A stretch of DNA of 64,000 nucleotides from Sva-07 sp963707515 (GCA_963707515.1 CAVPQI010000002.1:124001-188000), one strand, 5' to 3'; positions 7,664-18,708 are shown, numbered from the stretch's first letter. Program-made: numbers and translations. The notes: generated from the letters alone by a model not told the origin.

Positions 7664-8683
7664 ATGCTTCCCGTCGCCGTCGACGCCATGGGCGGCGACG
7701 AGGCACCCGGACCGGTTCTCGCCGGTGCGCATCGCGCCGCCGCTGCAGGCATCCCGGTGGTCCTCGTCGGTCCGGCCGACCTCGACCGTCGCGCCACGGC
7801 GGACGGGACGATGCTCGACCTGATCGAGGCGTCCGAGGTGATCGGCATGCACGACGACCCCGCCCAAGGGGTCCGTCGCAAGAAGGACTCGACGCTCGTG
7901 CGTGCCGCCGAGGCAGTTCGTGACGGCCGGGCGAGCGCGATGATCTCGGCCGGCAACACGGGCGCCACGATGGCCGCGGCGCTGTTGCGCATGGGACGCA
8001 TCTCGGGTGTCAAGCGACCGGCGGTCGCCACCCCGATCCCGGTGCCCGGCACCACGCCCACGGTGCTCCTCGACGCCGGCGCCAACGCCGAGGTGCAGGC
8101 CGAGTGGCTCGTCCAGTTCGCCCTGATGGGCGCCGTGTACGCCCGCCGACGTTTCGGCATCGAGCGGCCGCGGGTCGGCCTGCTGTCGATCGGCGAAGAG
8201 CCCGGCAAGGGCGACACGCTGCGCAAGGAGGCGCACGAGCTGCTCGCTGCGGCCCACGGCCTGAACTTCATCGGCAACGTCGAAGGCCGCGACATCATGA
8301 CCGATCGCCTCGACGTGTGCGTCACCGACGGTTTCACCGGCAACGTCGTGTTGAAGACCCTCGAGGGCGGGATGAAGGCTGTCGTCGGGGCACTGCTCGC
8401 CGCCTTCGCCTCCGAGGAGCACTACAAGCCGCACGCCGACGCCCTGATGCCGGCGCTGCTGCCGCTCTACGAGACCCTCAGCCCCGACACCTACGGCGGC
8501 GCCGTGCTGCTCGGCGTGGACGGCGTGTGCATCATCGCCCACGGTTCGTCGGGCGAGTCGGCGATCGCCAACGGCATCGACGTCGCCCGCGAGATGGTCG
8601 AACACGACCTGGTCGGTGAGATCCGCGACGCCATCGCCGCCGACGCGGCCAATCGCACCGCGCCGCTCACCGCCGACGCCTGA
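7664..8683 (+). CDS. plsX: Phosphate acyltransferase PlsX
   Basis: PlsX makes acyl-phosphate from acyl-ACP for phospholipid synthesis at the membrane. The 339-residue protein begins MLPVAVDAMGGDEAPGP, the family hallmark, and contains SAGNTGATMAAAL near residue 93 and VTDGFTGNVVLKTLEG near residue 220. It starts 19 nt after rpmF and precedes the acyl carrier protein gene, its substrate carrier. Confidence 0.96.
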   Translation: MLPVAVDAMGGDEAPGPVLAGAHRAAAAGIPVVLVGPADLDRRATADGTMLDLIEASEVIGMHDDPAQGVRRKKDSTLVRAAEAVRDGRASAMISAGNTGATMAAALLRMGRISGVKRPAVATPIPVPGTTPTVLLDAGANAEVQAEWLVQFALMGAVYARRRFGIERPRVGLLSIGEEPGKGDTLRKEAHELLAAAHGLNFIGNVEGRDIMTDRLDVCVTDGFTGNVVLKTLEGGMKAVVGALLAAFASEEHYKPHADALMPALLPLYETLSPDTYGGAVLLGVDGVCIIAHGSSGESAIANGIDVAREMVEHDLVGEIRDAIAADAANRTAPLTADA

Positions 8684-8710
8684 GCCCGGTGGCGTTGCGG
8701 CGCCGAGAAC

Positions 8711-8716
8711 TACACT
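8711..8716 (+). promoter_or_regulatory. -10 element, leaderless acpP
   Basis: TACACT lies 7 nt before the GTG at 8724, with no Shine-Dalgarno between. Confidence 0.6.
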
Positions 8717-8723
8717 GCGGCCC

Positions 8724-9008
8724 GTGTCCGACACCGCCGCCCCACTCCAACGCGACGAGATCCTGACCATCGTCCGCGATCGCCTCGCCGACATCTTGGA
8801 GATCGACCCGGCAACGATCACCGAAGGTCAGTCCTTCGTCGACGACCTCGAAGCCGACTCGTTGGCGCTGATCGAGCTCGTCGAAGCGCTCGAGGAGCAG
8901 CTCAACGATCGGCTGCCGAACTTCCGCATCGAGGACGAGGATCTCGAGGACCTGAAGACCGTCCGCGACGCCGTGGACTACGTCCACGAGCGAGCCAAGG
9001 CCGCCTGA
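8724..9008 (+). CDS. acpP: Acyl carrier protein
   Basis: The 94-residue acidic protein has the phosphopantetheine attachment motif DLEADSLALIEL, with the modified serine near residue 42. It carries growing acyl chains and supplies acyl-ACP to PlsX upstream. The GTG start is set by the -10 hexamer TACACT. A short N-terminal extension (VSDTAAPLQRD) makes it longer than the E. coli protein. Confidence 0.93.
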   Translation: MSDTAAPLQRDEILTIVRDRLADILEIDPATITEGQSFVDDLEADSLALIELVEALEEQLNDRLPNFRIEDEDLEDLKTVRDAVDYVHERAKAA

Positions 9009-9034
9009 GGAACCGGGTCCCGGTCGAGTGCGTC

Positions 9035-9724
9035 GTGGCATCCGAGCGCGCTGACCTGACGGCGCTCCAGGAGCGGCTCGGGCACACGTTCGAGGACCCC
9101 GAGCTCCTCGACCGGGCGCTCGCTCACCGATCCTGGTGCGCGGAACATCCCGGCACGATCAGCAACGAACGGCTCGAGTTCCTCGGCGATGCCGTGCTCG
9201 GCTGGGCGATCGCCGACCTCGCCTACCACCGGTACGACGTGCCCGAGGGGCAGTTGACCGACCTCCGCAAGAGCGTCGTCAACGCCATCGCCCTCGCCTC
9301 GGTGGCCGCCGAGATCGACCTCGGCCCGCACATCCTCCTCGGCCGCGGCGAAGCGGCGGCCGGTGGATCCGACAAGCCGTCGATCCTGTCCGACGCGTTC
9401 GAGGCGGTGCTCGGCGCGGTGTACCTCGACGGTGGGAGCGCGGCGGCGTACCGCCTGGTCGAACGGTTCGTCGTGCCGCGGATGCCCGACGACGCCGCGG
9501 AACTCAGCACGATCGACCTCAAGACCCACCTCCAAGAGCTGATGGCTCGCGCCGGGCGCGGCGCGCCGGTGTACGAAGTCACCGCCACGGGCCCGGACCA
9601 CGCCAAGACGTTCCGGGCCTCGGTGCTCGTCGACGGTGACGTGCTCGGTGTCGGTATCGGGCGTTCCAAGAAGGCGGCGGAACAGGCGGCGGCGACGGTG
9701 GCCTGCGAGGCGCTCGGCGTCTGA
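9035..9724 (+). CDS. rnc: Ribonuclease III
   Basis: RNase III cuts double-stranded RNA in rRNA precursors. The 229-residue protein has the signature NERLEFLGDAVLGWAIAD near residues 44-61, whose acidic residues bind magnesium, the second acidic site SDAFEAVLGAVYLDGG near residues 119-134, and a C-terminal double-stranded-RNA-binding domain (KTHLQELMARAGR to the end). The GTG start lies 26 nt after acpP. Confidence 0.96.
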   Translation: MASERADLTALQERLGHTFEDPELLDRALAHRSWCAEHPGTISNERLEFLGDAVLGWAIADLAYHRYDVPEGQLTDLRKSVVNAIALASVAAEIDLGPHILLGRGEAAAGGSDKPSILSDAFEAVLGAVYLDGGSAAAYRLVERFVVPRMPDDAAELSTIDLKTHLQELMARAGRGAPVYEVTATGPDHAKTFRASVLVDGDVLGVGIGRSKKAAEQAAATVACEALGV

Positions 9725-9763
9725 GCGTGGAACGACCTGGCGCTGAGCGGATGGGGGCCGGCG

Positions 9764-10600
9764 ATGCCTGAGCTGCCCGAGGTCGAGACCGTCCGTCGCG
9801 GGTTGCAGACCCACCTTGCCGGGCGGCGCGTCGATCGCGTCGAGGTCGGCCGGGAACGTTCCGTGCGGCGCACGTCACGCGAGGAGCTGATCGCCGCGCT
9901 CACCGGTGCCGTCGTCGAGTCGGCGGGCCGACGCGGCAAGTACCTGCTGTCACCGCTCGACACGGGCGACACGCTGATGATCCACCTGCGGATGAGCGGG
10001 CAGGTGCTGATCGCGGCCGGCGGCGCCGCCCGGCCACCGCACACGCATGTGGCGCTGACACTCGACGACGGCAACGAGCTGTGGTTCGTCGACCCGCGCA
10101 CGTTCGGCGAAGTCGTCGTGTTCGACCCCGAGCGGGTCGCCCTCGAGGTGCCCGAGCTCGCCCACCTCGGCGTGGACCCGATCGCTGACCCCTTCGACGT
10201 CGAGATCCTGCGGGCGGCGATCGGTCGGACGCGCCGCGCCTTGAAGCCGCTGCTCCTCGATCAGCACGTGCTCGCCGGCATCGGCAACATCTACGCCGAC
10301 GAGATCCTCCATCGGGCGCGGCTGCTGCCGGACCGACCTGCGTCGACACTCGATCGTCGGCGGATGGTGACGCTCCACGATGCGATCGTCTCGGTGCTCG
10401 AGGAAGCGATCGAGGCCGGCGGCTCGACGCTCGGCGACAACCAGTACGTCGATCTGATGGGTGGCATCGGCACGTACCAGAACGAGCACGGCGTCTACGG
10501 CCGCACCGGCCTGCGCTGCACGACGTGCGGCCGGGGCTGGATCCGGCGCATCGTCAGCGGTGGCCGCAGCACCCACTTCTGCCCGATCTGCCAGCACTGA
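9764..10600 (+). CDS. mutM: Formamidopyrimidine-DNA glycosylase
   Basis: MutM (Fpg) removes 8-oxoguanine and related oxidised purines and nicks the site. The 278-residue protein begins MPELPEVETVRRGL, where Pro2 is the catalytic nucleophile after Met removal and Glu3 is essential. The C-terminal zinc finger CTTCGRGWIRR...CPIC is complete. GGGGGCC just upstream of the ATG is a weak Shine-Dalgarno. Confidence 0.96.
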   Translation: MPELPEVETVRRGLQTHLAGRRVDRVEVGRERSVRRTSREELIAALTGAVVESAGRRGKYLLSPLDTGDTLMIHLRMSGQVLIAAGGAARPPHTHVALTLDDGNELWFVDPRTFGEVVVFDPERVALEVPELAHLGVDPIADPFDVEILRAAIGRTRRALKPLLLDQHVLAGIGNIYADEILHRARLLPDRPASTLDRRRMVTLHDAIVSVLEEAIEAGGSTLGDNQYVDLMGGIGTYQNEHGVYGRTGLRCTTCGRGWIRRIVSGGRSTHFCPICQH

Positions 10601-10648
10601 GTGCCGTGGCGCGGAACGAGGAGCCCGCCGCCACGGACGGCAAGCGGG

Positions 10649-10654
10649 TAGCTT
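10649..10654 (+). promoter_or_regulatory. -10 element, leaderless smc
   Basis: TAGCTT lies 10 nt before the GTG at 10665. Confidence 0.5.
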
Positions 10655-10664
10655 CGCGGCTGCT

Positions 10665-13600
10665 GTGTTCCTGAAGAGCCTCACCCTCAAAGGGTTCAAG
10701 TCGTTCGCCGACAGCACCACGATGATGCTCGAGCCGGGCGTCACGGTCGTCGTCGGCCCGAACGGCTCCGGCAAGTCGAACGTCGTCGACGCCATCGCCT
10801 GGGTGCTCGGCGCCCAGGCGCCGAAGGCGGTCCGCAGCCAGAAGATGGACGACGTCATCTTCGCCGGCACGGCCTCCCGGCCGGCGCTCGGGCGCGCCGA
10901 GGTGAGCATCACCATCGACAACAGCGACGCCACGCTCGGCGTCGAGCTCAGCGAGATCACCGTCACCCGCGTCCTGTTCCGCAACGGTGACTCCGAGTAC
11001 TCCGTGAACGGCGTGCCGTGCCGCCTGCTCGACGTCCAAGAGCTGCTGTCCGACGCCGGTGTCGGACGCCAGCAGCACGTCATCGTCAGCCAGGGTCAGA
11101 TCGACGCCGTGCTCAACGCCCGGCCCGAGGACCGGCGGGCGATCATCGAAGAAGCCGCCGGCGTGCTCAAGTACCGCAAGCGCAAGGAGAAAGCCGAGCG
11201 GCGCCTCGACGCCACCGAGGCCAACCTGTTGCGCGTCCAGGACCTGCTGCGCGAGGTGCGGCGGCAACTGCGTCCCCTCGAGCGTCAGGCGCAAGCGGCG
11301 GAACGTCACGGCTCGCTCGTCGCCGAGCTCTCCGAGCTCAAGACGTTCGTTGCCGGACGCGAAATCGCCTCGTGGCGGGCGAAGTTGGAAGCCCTCGCCG
11401 TGTCGCGAGTGGAGTGTGCCGAGGCCGAGTCGAACCTGAAGGGTGCGCTCGCCTCCCTCGACACGCAGGTGATGGCGCTCGAAGCGCAACTCTCGGCCCG
11501 TGGCGCCAGTGACGTCGGCGATCGCCTGGCACGCGTCGAGCAACTGCGCGAGCGAGCCCGCGGCCTGAGCGCCGTGTTGACCGAACGCCGCCGCTCGCTC
11601 GAGCGTGATCGCGGTCAGCTGCTCGATGCCGGCGTCGTCGCCAATCTCGAAGCCGACGCCGCACGCTTCCGCGAGGAGCTCGATGCCGTCTCCGCCGCCC
11701 TCGTCGAGATCGAGCCGGCGGCGAGCGACCTCCTCGACGACGAGGAGTCGTTCCGCGCCGAGCGGGCGCGGGTGATCGAAGCGGTCGGTGACGACCCCGC
11801 AGGCACGCATGCGGCCAGCGCCGCTGCCGAGGTGCGTGGCGAACTGCGCTCCGTGCGGGCGTCTCGCGACCGGCTCGCCGGCGACCTGCGACGCCTCGAC
11901 GAGCGACACGACGTGCTCGCCGCCCGGCGAGATGCCACCGAGGAGCAGACCGTCCGCTTCCGCGCCGAGTGCGTCGAAGCCGGCGCGATCGAAGAGCCGC
12001 TCGTCGACGAGACCGAGCGTGCCGAAGCCGCGGTCGCTGCGGCGCAGTCCGCCGTCGAGGCCCGCGCCGCGATGCGCCAGGATGCCGCCGAGGAGTCGTC
12101 ACGCTGGGCGGCGCGCGTGGAGGCGCTGCAGCTGGCCCTCGACGCCGCCCACGCCCGAGCGGGCGCCGAACGGCTCGCCGGTGTCGACGGCGTGGTCGGC
12201 ACGCTGCTCGACCTGATCGAGATCGACGCCGGTTGGGAACCGGCGGTCGAGGCGGCCCTCGGCGAATCGCTGACGGCGGTCATCGTCGACGATCCCACGG
12301 CCGCCAGGCGCGCCCTCGACGCGCTGCGCAGCTCCGACACCAGCGGCGCCGTGATCGCCCTCGGCACGCGTCCCGCCAGCCCGGCCCACCCGCCGACCGG
12401 CGAGCCCGTCCGTCCGCACGCTCGCGCCGGGCGCCCCGCCGTGGCGGCCCTCCTCGACGGGTTGCTCGGTGGCGCCGTGCGCATCGACGAAGTCGGCGTG
12501 GCCCTCGACGTCGCCATCGCCCATCCCGACGGGGTGGTCGTCACCGGCACCGGCGACCGCTTCGGCCTCAGCGGCTGGCGCGTCGGCGCCGCGGGCGGTG
12601 GGGCGACCGCCGCCGCACTCGACGACGCCATCGCCCACGCCGCCTCGGCGGCGGCCGCCCTCGAACAGGCGACCGCTGCACTGCAGGCCGCCGAGCGGAC
12701 CCTGCACTCGGCGCGCGCCGAAGAGCGCGAGCTGGCCCGCCGACTCGACGCCAACGACGCCCGGCTCTCGACCGCCTCCGAAGGCCTGGCCCGGGCCCAG
12801 CAAGAGCATCGCGAGATCGCCGCCGAGATCGAGACGATGCAGCGCTCGCGCGTCGAGGTCGTCGACAACATCGCCCGCGACGACGTCCGCATCGCCGAAC
12901 TCGAAGCACTGCTCCCGGCGTTGGAGTCCGACGAGCGCGCCGAGGCCGACGCCGCCCGTGCCCGCGGCGAACTGCGCGCCGAGCTCGACGCACGCGGTGC
13001 CGCCCTGTCCGCCCGGCGCAAGGACCTCGAGGTGCGCGCCGCCGGCCTCCAGGAACGCCAGCAACTGCTCGAACGTCGTCTCGAGGAGACCGAACGGCGC
13101 CTCGCCGCCGACGCCGAAGCGCGCATTGCCGCCGAGGGCCAGCGGGTCCGCATCGAGCGCGACATCGCCGCCATCGACCGTCTCGCCGCCCTCGTCGGTG
13201 CACACCGGGCGACCGTCGACGTGGTCCACACCGACCTCGCCGAGCAGCGACGCAAGCAGAGCGACGAAGTTCGCGGCCTCACCACCGAGCTGGACCAGCT
13301 CCGACGGTCGCGCAGCGAGCACGAGCGCTCGCTCGACACCTCGCGCGAGCGGGCGCGCCAAGCCGAACTCGGTGAAGCCGAGGCCAAGCTGCGGCTCGAG
13401 ACGGCGATCGAGACGCTGCGCCGCGAGCTCGACATCGAACCGGCGGTCGCCGAGGCGGCCCCGATGCCGACGCTTCCCGACGGCGCCACGCCGGCCGGCC
13501 GGGTGCGCGAGCTCGAACGCGAGCTGCGACTCCTGGGGCCGATCAACCCGTTGGCGCTGGAGGAGTTCAACGAGCTCCAGACCCGCCACTCGTTCCTCGA

Positions 13601-14138
13601 GACGCAGCTCGACGACGTCCGCTCCACCCGCCGCGACCTCGCCCGGGTCATCGCCGCCGTCGACGCCGAGATCCAAGCCGTCTTCGGCGCCGCCTTCGCC
13701 GACGTCAGCGAGAACTTCACCAAGCTCTTCGCCCTGCTGTTCCCCGGCGGCACCGGTGTGCTGCGGCTGACGCAACCGGACGACATGCTCAACACGGGCA
13801 TCGAGGTCGAGGCCAAGCCGAGCGGCAAGAACGTCAAGAAGCTGTCGCTGCTGTCCGGTGGCGAGCGCAGCTTGACCGCCCTGGCGTACCTCTTCGCCGT
13901 GTTCCGCTCGCGACCGTCGCCGTTCTACGTGATGGACGAGGTCGAGGCGGCCCTCGACGACGTCAACCTGCACCGCTTCCTCGGCCTCATCCACGAGTTC
14001 CGCCGCGACGCCCAGCTGATCGTCGTCTCTCACCAGAAGCGGACGATGGAAGCCGGCGACAGCCTGCTCGGCGTGAGCATGCAGCCGGGCGGTTCGAGCA
14101 AGGTCGTCACCGAGCGCGTCGGCGCCGGACGTTCTTGA
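10665..14138 (+). CDS. smc: Chromosome partition protein Smc
   Basis: Smc forms the ring-shaped ATPase of bacterial condensin. The 1157-residue protein starts VFLKSLTLKGFKSFAD, with Walker A GPNGSGKS at residues 32-39, two long coiled coils around a hinge (about residues 500-660), the ABC signature LSGGERS near 1064 and Walker B PFYVMDEVEAALDD near 1086. The start is a GTG preceded by TAGCTT. No scpA or scpB lies in the window. The last codons and stop belong to the first unit of a 95-bp tandem repeat. Confidence 0.96.
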   Translation: MFLKSLTLKGFKSFADSTTMMLEPGVTVVVGPNGSGKSNVVDAIAWVLGAQAPKAVRSQKMDDVIFAGTASRPALGRAEVSITIDNSDATLGVELSEITVTRVLFRNGDSEYSVNGVPCRLLDVQELLSDAGVGRQQHVIVSQGQIDAVLNARPEDRRAIIEEAAGVLKYRKRKEKAERRLDATEANLLRVQDLLREVRRQLRPLERQAQAAERHGSLVAELSELKTFVAGREIASWRAKLEALAVSRVECAEAESNLKGALASLDTQVMALEAQLSARGASDVGDRLARVEQLRERARGLSAVLTERRRSLERDRGQLLDAGVVANLEADAARFREELDAVSAALVEIEPAASDLLDDEESFRAERARVIEAVGDDPAGTHAASAAAEVRGELRSVRASRDRLAGDLRRLDERHDVLAARRDATEEQTVRFRAECVEAGAIEEPLVDETERAEAAVAAAQSAVEARAAMRQDAAEESSRWAARVEALQLALDAAHARAGAERLAGVDGVVGTLLDLIEIDAGWEPAVEAALGESLTAVIVDDPTAARRALDALRSSDTSGAVIALGTRPASPAHPPTGEPVRPHARAGRPAVAALLDGLLGGAVRIDEVGVALDVAIAHPDGVVVTGTGDRFGLSGWRVGAAGGGATAAALDDAIAHAASAAAALEQATAALQAAERTLHSARAEERELARRLDANDARLSTASEGLARAQQEHREIAAEIETMQRSRVEVVDNIARDDVRIAELEALLPALESDERAEADAARARGELRAELDARGAALSARRKDLEVRAAGLQERQQLLERRLEETERRLAADAEARIAAEGQRVRIERDIAAIDRLAALVGAHRATVDVVHTDLAEQRRKQSDEVRGLTTELDQLRRSRSEHERSLDTSRERARQAELGEAEAKLRLETAIETLRRELDIEPAVAEAAPMPTLPDGATPAGRVRELERELRLLGPINPLALEEFNELQTRHSFLETQLDDVRSTRRDLARVIAAVDAEIQAVFGAAFADVSENFTKLFALLFPGGTGVLRLTQPDDMLNTGIEVEAKPSGKNVKKLSLLSGGERSLTALAYLFAVFRSRPSPFYVMDEVEAALDDVNLHRFLGLIHEFRRDAQLIVVSHQKRTMEAGDSLLGVSMQPGGSSKVVTERVGAGRS

Positions 14139-14431
14139 TGTCGAGGCCTCACGGCGGGCCGGTGGGGGTGTTCGTCTGGTCGGCCTCGACGCCAGGTTCG
14201 GTCGCTGGCGCTCCCGTCGCCGGCGGTTCTTGATGTCGAGGCCTCACGGCGGGCCGGTGGGGGTGTTCGTCTGGTCGGCCTCGACGCCAGGTTCGGTCGC
14301 TGGCGCTCCCGTCGCCGGCGGTGCCTGATGTCGAGGCCTCACGGCGGGCCGGTGGGGGTGTTCGTCTGGTCGGCCTCGACGCCAGGCTTGGTCGCTGGCG
14401 CTCCCGTCGCCGGCGGTTCGTGATGTCGAGG
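14131..14431. repeat. 95-bp tandem repeat, three copies plus a partial fourth
   Basis: Copies begin at 14131, 14226, 14321 and 14416 (the last only about 16 bp). The units are almost identical. Each unit contains the inverted pair GTCGAGGCC and GGCCTCGAC, which can form a 9-bp stem. The first copy starts inside the last codons of smc and includes its stop codon. A single diverged copy lies behind ffh at 18563-18650. The 329 bp between smc and ftsY hold only this array and the ftsY promoter. Confidence 0.95.
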
Positions 14432-14452
14432 GATCACCGAACGAACCGCAGG

Positions 14453-14458
14453 TAGCGT
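14453..14458 (+). promoter_or_regulatory. -10 element, leaderless ftsY
   Basis: TAGCGT lies 9 nt before the ATG at 14468. Confidence 0.55.
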
Positions 14459-14467
14459 CGACCGGCG

Positions 14468-15647
14468 ATGGGCACCGAAGTCATCTTTCTGATCCTCGCC
14501 GCACTGGTGGTGGCGTTCGGCATCGCCGTCGTCATCGTCAACCGCCGCAAGATGGCGCGCACGGCGCTGCCGCCGACGCGACCGACGACGCCGATCACCC
14601 CGCCCCCCCGGCCAGGGGTCGAGCCGGGCGTCGAGCCCGGCAGCGAACCGGGCGACACACTCGTCGAGGCGCCGCCGATCGAGCTGGAAGTCGCCGAGCC
14701 GGTCGTCGAGCCGCCGGTCGTCGAGCCGGTCAAGCCGGCCTCGCTGCCGCGACCGACTGGCCAAGGCGCGCAACGCCTTCGCCGGGGCGTTCACCGGCGT
14801 GCTCGGACGGAGCACCATCAGCGAGGAGAGCTTCGAGGACCTCGAAGAGGCCCTGCTGCGCGCCGACGTCGGCGTCAAGGTGACGATGGACCTGATCGAC
14901 GGGCTGCGGGCCAAGGTCGCCGCCAAGGAGATCACCGATCCGCAAGGGCTGCTCGACGCGTTGCAGGCCGAGATGGTGTCGCGCCTCGACGGTTCCGACC
15001 GCCAGCTGCACTTCGACACCGAGCTCGCCGACGCACCGAACGTGTGGATGTTCGTCGGCGTCAACGGCGTCGGCAAGACGACGACCATCGGCAAGCTCGC
15101 CAACCAACAGGTCCGCGACGGCCGCACCGTGCTCCTGGCCGCCGGCGACACGTTCCGCGCCGCCGCGGCCGAGCAGCTGACGACCTGGGCGGAGCGTTCC
15201 GGCGCCGAGATCGTGCGCGGCGCCGAAGGGGGCGACCCGAGCTCGGTGGTGTACGACGGTGTCGAGCGGGCGACCGCACGCGGACTCGATCTGGTGATGG
15301 CCGACACGGCCGGCCGGCTGCACACCAAGTCGAACCTGATGGAAGAGCTGCGCAAGGTGCGCCGGGTCGCCGAGAAGGGCGCCGGACGGGTGACCGAGAC
15401 GCTGCTCGTGATCGATGCCACGACCGGCCAGAACGGGCTGACCCAGGCGCGCGAGTTCGGCGAGGTCACCGACGTCACCGGCGTCGTGTTGACCAAGCTC
15501 GACGGTTCGGCGAAGGGCGGCATCGTGTTCGCCATCGAGACCGAGCTCGGCATCCCCGTCAAGCTCGTCGGCATCGGCGAGACGATCGAGGACCTCGTCC
15601 CGTTCGACCCCGACGAGTTCGTCGCCGCCCTGTTCAGCGCCAACTGA
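14468..15647 (+). CDS. ftsY: Signal recognition particle receptor FtsY (apparent +1 frameshift)
   Basis: FtsY docks SRP-ribosome complexes at the membrane. A membrane helix (about residues 4-24) and a proline/valine/glutamate-rich linker are followed by the NG GTPase domain: GVNGVGKTTTIGKLA (G1), DTAGR (G3) and TKLDGSAKGG (G4/G5). The frame changes near 14746-14749: reading CTGC(C)GCGACC with one C fewer restores SLRDRLAKARNAFAGAF and joins both halves, for a length of about 392 residues. In such an essential gene this is most likely a sequence error. Confidence 0.9.
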
Positions 15648-15656
15648 CCTCCACGC

Positions 15657-15786
15657 AACCCAAAATTTGTCCGAATCCTTCCGCTGAGCGGCACGCTCCG
15701 GACACATTTCGGGTGGCGGGCGTTCGACGCTCGAAACGTGTCCGAATCTGTTCGCTGAGCGGCATCCGTCGGACAAATTTCGGGTC
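15657..15786. repeat. Twin hairpin element behind ftsY
   Basis: Two related units lie in the 166 bp between ftsY and the acyl-CoA dehydrogenase gene. Unit 1 has arms AAATTTGTCCG (15663) and CGGACACATTT; unit 2 has arms AAACGTGTCCG (15734) and CGGACAAATTT (15770-15780). Each encloses TTCCGCTGAGCGG or a close variant. The outermost arms of the pair also complement each other, so alternative large stems are possible. They could terminate ftsY transcription; there is no T-tract. Confidence 0.75.
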
Positions 15787-15813
15787 GGGACGGGGCGGTG
15801 GCAGACTGCCACC

Positions 15814-17055
15814 ATGACCGCGACCGACGCCCGCCCCGCGCAGGCCACCGACGCCGAAACCCGCCTCGTCAACGAGACGATCGACGCCTTCCTCGCCGAG
15901 AACGACCCGACGACGATGGACAACACCACGTTTCGCGGTGCCCGCTACGACGCCGGTCTCGCCTGGGTCCACTTCGCCAAGGGCGACGGCGGACTCGGTG
16001 TCCGCCCGGAGCTCAACAAGATCGTCGAGACGCGCCTCAAAGAGGCCGGTGCGCAGCCGACCAACCCGGGCACGTTCTTCATGGCCCTCGCCGGACCGAC
16101 GATCGCCACGCACGGCAGCCCGGAGGCCAAGCAGCGCTTCCTGCGGCCGATGTTCACCGGCGAAGAGGTCTGGTGCCAGCTGTTCTCCGAGCCGGGCGCC
16201 GGGTCCGACTTCGCCGGCCTCGGCACGCGCGCCGTGCGCGACGGCGACGAGTGGATCGTCAACGGTCAGAAGGTCTGGAACACGCTCGCCCACATCGCCG
16301 ACTTCGGGATGCTCGTCACCCGGACCGACCCGGAGGCGCCTAAGCACAAGGGCATGACCTACTTCGCCCTCGACATGCACGCGCCGGGTGTCGAGGTGCG
16401 CCCGTTGCGTCAGATCACGGGCGAGGCCGAGTTCAACGAGGTCTACATGACCGACGTCCGCATCCCCGATGCCCACCGCATCGGTGACGTCGGCGAAGGC
16501 TGGCGGGCCAGCCTGACCACGCTGATGAACGAGCGCAACGCGATCGGCACCGGCGGGGGAGCGGGCAGCGGGTCGGTCGCCCGGCGCGGTGGCGCCGCCA
16601 ACGACGCCGTCGCCATCTGGAAGCAGCTCGACGAGTCGGAGCAGACGCCGGCGCGCAAGGAGCGGCTGATGCAGCTCTGGTCGCAGGCCGAGGCCAACCG
16701 GCTGACCAACCGCCGCGCCGGCGAGAACGCCAAGGCCGGCAACCCCGGCCCCGAGATGTCGATCGCCAAGCTCGCCTTCTCCGAGCTCAACAAGCCGCTG
16801 TACGAGTTCTGCGTCGACCTGCTCGGCGCCGACGGCATGATCGGCTACGACTACACGTTCCGCCGCCCCGGCGAGGTCGACCTCGGTGGCGGCACCCACG
16901 GCGTCGGCTACCAGTTCCTGCGGGTGCGGGCGAACTCGATCGAGGGTGGCACGTCGGAGATCCTCCGCAACATCATCGGCGAGCAGGTGCTCGGCCTCCC
17001 GGGCGAGCCGCGGATCGACAAGTCGGTCCCCTGGAACGAAGTCCCGCGCAACTGA
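15814..17055 (+). CDS. Acyl-CoA dehydrogenase
   Basis: The 413-residue flavoprotein oxidises acyl-CoA at the alpha-beta bond. Recognisable blocks are the FAD/substrate loop CQLFSEPGAGSDFAGL near residues 128-143, WIVNGQKVWNT near 150-160 and the C-terminal SIEGGTSEILRNIIGEQVLGLP. The N-terminal helical domain is short and atypical (TMDNTTFRGARYDAGLAW). The substrate is not predictable. Its place between ftsY and ffh is unusual; amt-glnB-glnD are common there in other actinobacteria. CAGACT 6 nt before the ATG may be a -10 variant. Confidence 0.9.
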   Translation: MTATDARPAQATDAETRLVNETIDAFLAENDPTTMDNTTFRGARYDAGLAWVHFAKGDGGLGVRPELNKIVETRLKEAGAQPTNPGTFFMALAGPTIATHGSPEAKQRFLRPMFTGEEVWCQLFSEPGAGSDFAGLGTRAVRDGDEWIVNGQKVWNTLAHIADFGMLVTRTDPEAPKHKGMTYFALDMHAPGVEVRPLRQITGEAEFNEVYMTDVRIPDAHRIGDVGEGWRASLTTLMNERNAIGTGGGAGSGSVARRGGAANDAVAIWKQLDESEQTPARKERLMQLWSQAEANRLTNRRAGENAKAGNPGPEMSIAKLAFSELNKPLYEFCVDLLGADGMIGYDYTFRRPGEVDLGGGTHGVGYQFLRVRANSIEGGTSEILRNIIGEQVLGLPGEPRIDKSVPWNEVPRN

Positions 17056-17090
17056 GCGTTACATCAGGGGTCTGACCCCTGTTGTAACGC
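17056..17090 (+). terminator. Long palindromic stem-loop between acyl-CoA dehydrogenase and ffh
   Basis: Nested arms GCGTTACA/TGTAACGC and CAGGGGTC/GACCCCTG form a 16-bp stem starting at the first base after the upstream stop. AGGGGTC-type palindromes are known as dispersed REP-like elements in many genomes. It probably serves as bidirectional terminator. Confidence 0.65.
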
Positions 17091-17096
17091 CGCCGG

Positions 17097-17102
17097 TAAC
17101 CT
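17097..17102 (+). promoter_or_regulatory. -10 element, leaderless ffh
   Basis: TAACCT lies 9 nt before the ATG at 17112. Confidence 0.55.
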
Positions 17103-17111
17103 CGTGAGCTG

Positions 17112-18560
<1,449 letters not shown>

Positions 18561-18562
18561 GT

Positions 18563-18650
18563 CGGGCCTCACCCAGGGTCGGTGGTTGGCCACGGCCGGT
18601 CGGCCCGACGGCAGCTCGTCGCTGGCGCTTCCCTCGCCGCTCGTCGCCGT
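18563..18650. repeat. Diverged single copy of the smc-ftsY 95-bp element
   Basis: Behind the ffh stop the sequence aligns along its length with the 95-bp unit at 14131: a GTCGGGCC...GGCCCGAC inverted pair replaces GTCGAGGCC...GGCCTCGAC, and TCGTCGCTGGCGCTTCCC matches GGTCGCTGGCGCTCCC. This makes the unit a dispersed intergenic element and not a local duplication only. Confidence 0.75.
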
Positions 18651-18702
18651 CCGATCGATCGTCGTGTCGGCCTGCCACCGTGTGACATCGCCGAGGCGCC
18701 GC

Positions 18703-18708
18703 TAGCCT
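18703..18708 (+). promoter_or_regulatory. -10 element of the rpsP operon
   Basis: TAGCCT lies 38 nt before the rpsP ATG, leaving a leader of roughly 30 nt that carries an AGGAG site. This ribosomal operon is therefore leadered, unlike many neighbours. Confidence 0.55.

Noticed and set aside
17056..17090. Riboswitch or leader for ffh
   Set aside because: ffh has its own leaderless -10 hexamer after this stem, so the palindrome is not in the ffh transcript.
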